This document shows, one piece after another, positions 55,310-64,000 of a DNA stretch of 64,000 bases. The DNA comes from Streptomyces lydicus (GTDB taxonomy: Bacteria > Actinomycetota > Actinomycetes > Streptomycetales > Streptomycetaceae). Location: assembly GCF_004125265.1 (NCBI RefSeq), contig NZ_RDTE01000003.1:6820001-6884000 (forward strand), given 5' to 3'. Under the pieces are notes generated by a model that had not been told where the DNA came from, ran no database searches, and saw only the letters and a list, made by a program, of their open reading frames with translations. A program made the position numbers and the translations under genes. Numbering within the stretch: position 1 is the first letter of the stretch; each line of letters starts with the position of its first letter.

Positions 55310-56899
55310 TCACCTGTCTCCGGCACCTCTTTTCCTGCTGTGCGCTCTTCTTTCCGCTCCTTCCGCCGGTGCTTCCGTGGCTTTTCCTCCGGTGGGGAAC
55401 GAGTCGGGCAGCGGGGCAGGGGGCGGGTCGCCGACGGGGTGGCTGTTGATCCAGGACAGTCCGCCGATGTCGAGGAGCGAGCGGGCACGGGTCACGGCAA
55501 CGTAGGCCAGGCGGGCCTCGTCGAGGTCGACCGGGCCGGGCAGCGGGGTCCCGTCCTCGCCGGGCTCGTCGAGGTCGTCGGGTCCCGTGAAATCGTCTGC
55601 GATGCGCACGCTCGCCCACTCCCGGCCCTTGGCCCGGTGCGCCGTGGACACCGTCACCTCGGCGGCGTCCTCGGGTGAGAGCTGATCCAGGGCGTGCAGC
55701 AGTGCCTCGGTGCCGTGGGCGTCGACGAGCTCCGCCAAGGGGAGCAGATCCCGTCCGGCCGGGTCGGACTCCGCGTACTCGCGCAGTTCGGCCCAGGTCT
55801 CGAAAAGCATCAGCTCGGGGTGGCCGGTGCGGCGGCCGGCCTCAAGGTCGTATGCGGCGCGGGCGAGAGCGCCGAGTGCTTGGCCGCCGCCGGCCAGGGC
55901 GACCCGGCGGCCCGCCTCCAGCTGCTCTATGACCTCTGCCATCGCTCCCACATTTGTCCGGCACAGGATCGCCTCCGGCGCGGGGACCCTGCGTAATTCC
56001 GTCTCCCGGCAGGGCGATCCGGTGAGCCGGATCGGGGCGCCGGCGATGGTGAGCCAGCGATTGGCCTCGGCCGCGAGAGCCGGGCCGAAGCGGAACGACC
56101 GGGAGAGGCTGAACTGTCTGCCGTCGAACCCGGTCATGACGTCGCGGGCGCCGCGCCAGCCGTAGATGGCCTGGGCCGAGTCTCCGACCAGCACCAGTTG
56201 TGCGTGGTCGCGCTGGGCCGTGAAGACCTGCTCGACCACGGGGCTGGTGTCCTGCGCCTCGTCCAGGAGCAGGAAATCCCCCGGGATCACGGGCTCGCGC
56301 AGTGCCCACATCTTGAGGTAGTGGTCGTGCTCGAAGCGGACGACGCCGCGGTCCGGATGCTGCAGGTCGGCCCAGGCCTTGCGGGCGTAGGGCAGGACGA
56401 GAGCGGCGAGCTGTGCGTGCAGTGGCGCGGATTCGGCTCCGCGCGGGGGCGGGACGTGATGGGGCGCGATCTCCTGGTCGGCCGACTGGCAGAAGCGGGT
56501 GACGGTGCGCAGGACCGTGTAGGAGAGCGCCTTGTGGGTCACCTTGCGTGCGCCGATGGGGACGGTCATGTCCTCGCCGATGCCCAGGGCGGCGCCCGTG
56601 CGCCATCCCGCTCGCCGGGGGGCGTTCATCCGCGCCTGGTAGCGCTTGCCCACGGCGGTGTAGGCGAGGGAGTGGGCGGTTCCGCAGGACACTTCGGCGG
56701 GGAACGTCCGCGCGGCATGGCGCGCGACCGCTCTGTTGAAGGCGATGTACCGGCCTGACCGGCCCTGCCGCCGCGCGGTGCGGGCGAGCATCGCGAGGGT
56801 GGTCGTCTTGCCGGTCCCGGCGCCGGCCTGGATCACCAGATGCGCGCCGGTCGGAAAGGCCTCCGCCGCCGCGGATTGTTCGGGCGTGGGGGTGTGCAT
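55310..56899 (-). CDS. UvrD/Rep-like superfamily 1 helicase
   Basis: 529 residues. SF1 motifs: Q-motif PTPEQSAAAEAF, motif I IQAGAGTGKTTT (about 23-34), motif II LLLDEAQDTSP, motif III LVLVGDSAQAIYGWRGA, motif IV SLSRSFRFG, motif V VSTAHRAKGREWASV and motif VI LAYVAVTRARSLLDI. The protein is shorter than UvrD/PcrA (about 720) and lacks room for full 1B/2B domains, resembling short viral or plasmid-type helicases. Residue 302 is encoded by TTA (55994-55996), implying bldA-dependent expression late in development. It is divergent from the SNF2-SWIM operon. Confidence 0.9.
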   Translation of the reverse strand: MHTPTPEQSAAAEAFPTGAHLVIQAGAGTGKTTTLAMLARTARRQGRSGRYIAFNRAVARHAARTFPAEVSCGTAHSLAYTAVGKRYQARMNAPRRAGWRTGAALGIGEDMTVPIGARKVTHKALSYTVLRTVTRFCQSADQEIAPHHVPPPRGAESAPLHAQLAALVLPYARKAWADLQHPDRGVVRFEHDHYLKMWALREPVIPGDFLLLDEAQDTSPVVEQVFTAQRDHAQLVLVGDSAQAIYGWRGARDVMTGFDGRQFSLSRSFRFGPALAAEANRWLTIAGAPIRLTGSPCRETELRRVPAPEAILCRTNVGAMAEVIEQLEAGRRVALAGGGQALGALARAAYDLEAGRRTGHPELMLFETWAELREYAESDPAGRDLLPLAELVDAHGTEALLHALDQLSPEDAAEVTVSTAHRAKGREWASVRIADDFTGPDDLDEPGEDGTPLPGPVDLDEARLAYVAVTRARSLLDIGGLSWINSHPVGDPPPAPLPDSFPTGGKATEAPAEGAERRAHSRKRGAGDR

Positions 56900-57393
56900 G
56901 CCGTGCTCCTCGTCGCTGTGAATTGATTACTGAGCGTGACGATGTTGCTCACCGTAGCGGATTTCGGGCCGAGGGTGAGAGGGATTCCCGTGGCCTGTGG
57001 ATAACCTCCGGCCCGCGCGCGGAAGGCCTGGTCGGGACGCATTGTCAGTGCTGTCTGCTTCCATCGATCGGGAAGGGCCGGGACCGCGGCGGAGTGGAGC
57101 GGGGCGGGGCCGGGCGGCAGGCAGAGGCATCTCTCGTTCATCTCCCGCGATGTGCGGCGAGGAGCGCACGCGGACGAGAGGCGCCGGTGCGGTCATGGTG
57201 TGCGGCCGGGGCTTCGGCGCCCGGCACTCCGAGGGAGGTGTGAGCGCTGGGGAGGGAAGCGGAAGACGTGCTGCGTGCGACCGTAGACTCGCAGGTCGGG
57301 GGCGCTGGAGCGGGCCGTTCGCGGCAGGTTCCGCGGGCACCGGGGCCGGGGCGGAACGACCACACGGCGAGCGACCGAGCAGTAAGGAATGGG
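56900..57393. other. divergent spacer between the UvrD-like gene and the SNF2 operon
   Basis: 494 bp. It should contain promoters for both directions. The part next to the helicase start (56920-56960) is distinctly AT-richer. Frames crossing it have weak codon bias; an in-frame extension of the SNF2 gene up to 57268 is possible but less likely than the ATG with a ribosome-binding site at 57394. Confidence 0.5.
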
Positions 57394-60353
<2,960 letters not shown>

Positions 60354-60357
<4 letters not shown>

Positions 60358-61862
60358 CCCCCCGCCCCGTCTCCGGGCGCGCCGCCGCCGCGGACCGGCT
60401 GGCCCGCGCGGACCGCTCGCGCACCTTCCCGCCCCTGCCGGTCCGGACCGGAGCCCGCGGGCTGTTCGCCGAATCCTGGTGGGGCAGCGCCTGGCTGGAC
60501 GCGCTGGAGACCACGGCCCTCGACAGCGCCCGGCTCGCCCGCGGCCGGACCTATGCCCGTGACGGCCATGTCGACACCATCAACGTCACCCCGGGCCGCA
60601 TCGTCGCCACCGTACGCGGCAGCAGACCCCGCCCCTACAGCGCCGAAATCCGTATCGGAACCCTCGCCGTCCAGGAGTGGGACGGACTCCTGGACGCCAT
60701 CGCCGCGGAGCCCGCACAGCTCACCGCCCTGCTGGCCAAGAAGCTGCCCCAAGCCCTGGCCGAGGGCGGGGTGCGCCTCCTGCCGGGCCCGGGCGACCTC
60801 GTCCCCCGGTGCTCCTGCCCCGACCACGGCAGGCCCTGCAAGCACGCCGCCGCACTCTGCTTCCAGGTCGCCCGCCTCCTGGACGCCGACCCGTTCGTCC
60901 TGCTGCTGATGCGCGGCCGCGGTGAACGCGAACTCCTCGACGAGCTCTCCCGCCGCAACGCCGCCCTCACCGCCCGCGAGGCCCGCGCCCACCGGCCCGT
61001 TACCACCGAGCCATCCCTGCACCGCCCCGCGCCCGAAGGCGGAATCCCCCGCACCGGCACCGCACCGAGCGCCGTGACGGCCGCCGGCGCGGCCGCTGGG
61101 GAGCCCGGGGAAGCGGCCGGGCCGCAGGCCCTCCCCGGTGTCCTCGCCAGGGCGGCGCTCGCCGACCGCCCCCGCCCGCCGCTCCCTCCGCCGCTGCCTG
61201 CCCCGCCCCGGCCCGGCCACCTGCCCGCCCTGCCGGACGCCGACCACCACCCCTTCGACCCCGCGGCCCTCGAATTCCTGGCAGCCGACGCGGTGGCCCG
61301 TGCCCATGCCTGCGTGTCCGCCGCCGGAGCCTCGTGCCCCGGGGACGGGCGGAGCCCCGGGGACGGGCGGAGCCCCGAGGGCGGGCGGCATCCCGGGGGC
61401 GCGCGCCCGCCCGTCCCCAGCCCCTTCCCGGCGCTGCCCATCTGGGAGGACGCCGTCCGCCTGGCGGCCACCGCCCATCCCACCGCCGGCCTGACGTCCG
61501 CCACCCGGGCCCTCTACCGCGACCTCGCCGCGGCAACCGGCCGCACGACCACGGACGTGGCCCGCTCGGTCGCCGCCTGGCGGCAGGGCGGCCGCGAAGG
61601 CCTCGCCCTCCTCGAAGCCGTCTGGAACCCTCCGGCCGGCGACTTCGACCGGGCCCGCAGTGCCCTCCTCGCCGCGGACCTCCCGGCCCTGCGCCCGCGC
61701 CACAACCACCTCACCGATGCCGAGCGCGGCATCCAGCTCCGTTTCGGCCACGACCACCGCTGGTATCCCTACGAATCCGAGCCGGGCGCAGAGGACTGGT
61801 GGCCCACCGGCCCCGCGGACCTTGACCCCGTGGGCGCCCTCACCACGCTGCTCGCGCGATGA
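60354..61862 (+). CDS. SWIM zinc-finger protein
   Basis: 502 residues. The start overlaps the SNF2 stop (ATGA). The conserved N-terminal part ESWWGSAWLDALE and GHVDTINVTPGRIVATVRGS precedes the SWIM motif CSCPDHGRPCKHAAALCFQV (CxCx(n)CxH). A low-complexity Pro/Ala/Gly region (about 220-370) contains a short PGDGRSPGDGRSP repeat, and a C-terminal helical part (about 380-500) ends in RHNHLTDAERGIQLRFG. SWIM domains bind DNA or protein; here it is likely a partner of the SNF2 motor. Confidence 0.92.
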
Positions 61863-63805
61863 CTAACCTCGACGCCGTGGAAGGTCTCGATGCTGTCACC
61901 CGATCCCTCGCCCGGCGTACCCCCGAGCAGCTCGCCGCGCTCCTCACCCGGCACGCCGAACCGCTCGCCCGCCGGCCCGCCCCCACCGAACTGCGCGGCC
62001 TGGCCCAGGCGTTGTGGTCCTACGAAACCCTCCACCACCTGGTGCTGCACCTCGACCATCCCCGGCTCCAGGTGCTCGCCGCCACCGCCCGCATCAGCCA
62101 GGAGCGGGCCGGGCGTGACGCCCCCGGCCCCGCAGCCCCGGCCCCGGGCGCCGACTACCAGTCCCTGATGGCGCACCGGCTGTCCTTCGCGCATCTGGCC
62201 ACCGAACCCGTCCCGCCCGAGGACATCTACGCCGCCCTCGGGGCCGTCTCACCAGGCCCCGCGCGCACCGCCGCCGCATCCGCACTGCGCCACCTCTGCG
62301 AGGACGGACTCGCCGCGCCGGCCGAGGACGGCGCGATCGTCGTGCCGCCGCGCGCCCCGCAGCTCCTGGCCGCCCACGACCTCGGCCCGTTCCTCGCGCA
62401 CGCCCCGCAGCCCGCGCCGGAGGACGCCGCCGCCCCCGGGGCGCCCGCCGCAACCGTCCCCCCGACCTCGCCGCAGGACGAATCCCGGGCCGCCGCGGCG
62501 ACCCTCGCGGCCACCGCCGACCGGCTGCTGGCCGCCCTGGCGACGCAGCCCGCCGCGCTGCGCAAGTCGGGCGGGCTGGCCGTACGGGAGATCAAACGGC
62601 TGGCCAAGGCGGCCGGCGCCACCGAACCGCACACCCGCCTCCTCCTCGACCTCGCGCTGGCGGCCGACCTGATCGCGCTGACCCGCAGCCCCTCCGGCAT
62701 CACCGCACTGCCCACCGGCGCCTACGACGACTGGCTCGCCCGTCCGCCTGGCGCCCGCCTCGCCCCGCTCCTGGCCGCCTGGTCGGGACTGTGGGACATC
62801 CCCACCCACACCCCGGCCGGCGAGACCCCGACCGCACTGGTCCGTGGCCACGACCGGCACGCCCCCGCCCTCCGGCACGCCCTCCTCGCCGCCCTGGCCG
62901 CAGTACCCCTCGACGGGGGAAGCGCTCTGCCGCCGTTGCCGTTCACGGAGCCCCCACGGCAGGAGACGGGTACCCGCACCCCATGGGAGGACCTGCTCGG
63001 GGCCGCGGACTGGCATCGCCCCCTCGCCGTCACCCGCCAGCCGATGGCCGGGGAACGCGCCGCCCACACCCTCCACGAGGCCGCCTGCCTCGGGCTGGTC
63101 GCCCACGGCACGCTCACCTCCCTCGGCCGGGCGCTGCTCGCCGACCCGCGCTCCCTCGACGAGCCGCTGGGCGATCTGCTCCCGCCGCTCCTCGAACAGG
63201 CCCATTTCCAGGCCGACCTGACCGCAGTCGTGCCCGGCCGTCCCACCGCCGCGCTCCAGGAACTGCTCACCGCCGCGGCCGACCGGGAATCCGAAGGCCA
63301 CGCCGTGACCTGGCGGTTCACCCCCCGCTCCGTACGCCGTGCGCTGGACGCCGGCCACCGCGCCGCAACGCTGCTCGACGACCTCGCCCGTGTCTCGGCG
63401 ACCGGCACTCTGCCGCAACCGCTCGGCTACCTGGTCCGGGACGCCGCCCGCTCCCACGGCCGGATGCGTGTCCTGTCCGCCGCCTGCTGCATCCGCTCCG
63501 ACGACGAGGCCCTGGTCGAGGAACTTGCCGCGCACCGTGACCTGCGTGACCTCGGACTGCGGGTCATCGCCCCGACCGTCCTGGTCAGCAGCCGGCCGCC
63601 GGCCGCCACCCTGGACGCGCTGCGCGCCGCGGGCTATGCGCCGGCCCTGGAATCCGACACCGGCGCCACCACCGTCGAACGCCTCCCCGCCCACCGGACC
63701 AAGGCCCCCGCCCCTCCCCGCAACTCCCACGCACCGCTCGCCCTCGCCCACCGCCTCCTGGGGCTGCCGGCACCTTCCGAGGCCACCACGATCGGTAACA
63801 CCTGA
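61859..63805 (+). CDS. helicase-associated domain protein
   Basis: 648 residues, with start codon overlapping the SWIM stop (ATGA). It has no Walker motifs. Winged-helix-like and helicase-conserved C-terminal regions are suggested by LRKSGGLAVREIKRLAKAAG (about 235-254), AACLGLVAHGTLTSLGRALL, ADLTAVVPGRPTAALQELLT and WRFTPRSVRRALDAGHRAAT, ending with a domain containing LGLRVIAPTVLVSSRPPAAT. This matches the helicase-associated proteins (XPB-partner-like) I know from actinobacterial genomes, although those usually are ~800 residues and lie beside an XPB helicase. Coupling to SNF2 and SWIM genes implies a three-subunit complex. Confidence 0.8.
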   Translation: MTNLDAVEGLDAVTRSLARRTPEQLAALLTRHAEPLARRPAPTELRGLAQALWSYETLHHLVLHLDHPRLQVLAATARISQERAGRDAPGPAAPAPGADYQSLMAHRLSFAHLATEPVPPEDIYAALGAVSPGPARTAAASALRHLCEDGLAAPAEDGAIVVPPRAPQLLAAHDLGPFLAHAPQPAPEDAAAPGAPAATVPPTSPQDESRAAAATLAATADRLLAALATQPAALRKSGGLAVREIKRLAKAAGATEPHTRLLLDLALAADLIALTRSPSGITALPTGAYDDWLARPPGARLAPLLAAWSGLWDIPTHTPAGETPTALVRGHDRHAPALRHALLAALAAVPLDGGSALPPLPFTEPPRQETGTRTPWEDLLGAADWHRPLAVTRQPMAGERAAHTLHEAACLGLVAHGTLTSLGRALLADPRSLDEPLGDLLPPLLEQAHFQADLTAVVPGRPTAALQELLTAAADRESEGHAVTWRFTPRSVRRALDAGHRAATLLDDLARVSATGTLPQPLGYLVRDAARSHGRMRVLSAACCIRSDDEALVEELAAHRDLRDLGLRVIAPTVLVSSRPPAATLDALRAAGYAPALESDTGATTVERLPAHRTKAPAPPRNSHAPLALAHRLLGLPAPSEATTIGNT

Positions 63806-63873
63806 CCCGTTGCCGGGGCGGGGCGGAGGGCTGTCCCGGCAACAGGCGGCGCCCCTGGTACGCGGTGGCGGCC

Positions 63874-64000
63874 TCAGCCGTCCGCGGGTTTCCGCCGCCC
63901 CGCCCCGCCGATACGACGCAGGGCGGTCGGCCCGAAGCCGAGGCGGGGGAGGCGTCGGGCGGTGGGCTGTGCGCGGGGCCGGGGCGGTGCCGACGGCTGC
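63874..64000 (-). CDS. possible C-terminal end of a minus-strand gene
   Basis: The reverse strand is open for 41 codons from the window edge to TGA at 63874-63876, with GC-rich third positions (ending RRIGGAGRRKPADG). It converges on the helicase-associated gene. Too short to identify; it could be noncoding. Confidence 0.3.
   Translation of the reverse strand, partial: QPSAPPRPRAQPTARRLPRLGFGPTALRRIGGAGRRKPADG

Overview
The window is high-GC actinomycete chromosome, almost certainly Streptomyces. GC is strongly biased to codon third positions, GTG and TTG starts are common, two genes carry rare TTA leucine codons, and the gene content is typical of the genus: an S. griseus-type trypsin, aminopeptidase N, a DesB-like hydroxylase, and a core block of pyruvate kinase, ANTAR regulator, branched-chain amino acid ABC operon, polA, rpsA and coaE.

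Layout. 1-5.3 kb holds the end of an HExxH metalloprotein gene, a secreted trypsin, a two-component pair and an Uma2-family protein. 5.5-11.5 kb is a carbohydrate module: a Tat-exported GH101 endo-alpha-N-acetylgalactosaminidase converges on a GH35 beta-galactosidase, which is divergent from an AraC-type regulator. A repeat-rich spacer (11.5-12.2 kb) contains a long imperfect inverted repeat. 12.2-17.8 kb carries pepN, a VOC protein and a UvrA-like ABC protein. 18.0-20.9 kb is an overlapping pair, a PLP decarboxylase and a DesB-like N-hydroxylase, resembling the first half of a hydroxamate siderophore operon. It ends 40 bp before an IS5-family composite structure (20.95-23.04 kb) that encloses an SDR oxidoreductase with a MerR-type promoter.

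23.1-54.9 kb is mostly core: a Tat-exported 5'-nucleotidase, pyruvate kinase, a free-standing LAGLIDADG/HTH protein beside tRNA-Leu(CAA), an ANTAR response regulator, a five-gene Liv operon (livK-H-M-G-F), a thioesterase, a YdeP-like molybdoenzyme, polA, a rhomboid-like protein, a secreted lytic transglycosylase, a DUF3068 protein, HrpB helicase, a methyltransferase, rpsA, a PAC2 protein, coaE, a cupin and a TPR protein.

54.9-63.8 kb is a nucleic-acid-processing neighbourhood: a UvrD-like helicase with a TTA codon, divergent from a three-gene translationally coupled operon (SNF2 ATPase, SWIM zinc-finger protein, helicase-associated protein). The joint function of that operon is not evident from the sequence. 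It is the best candidate here for an uncharacterised system, followed by the IS-bounded SDR cassette and the LAGLIDADG gene.
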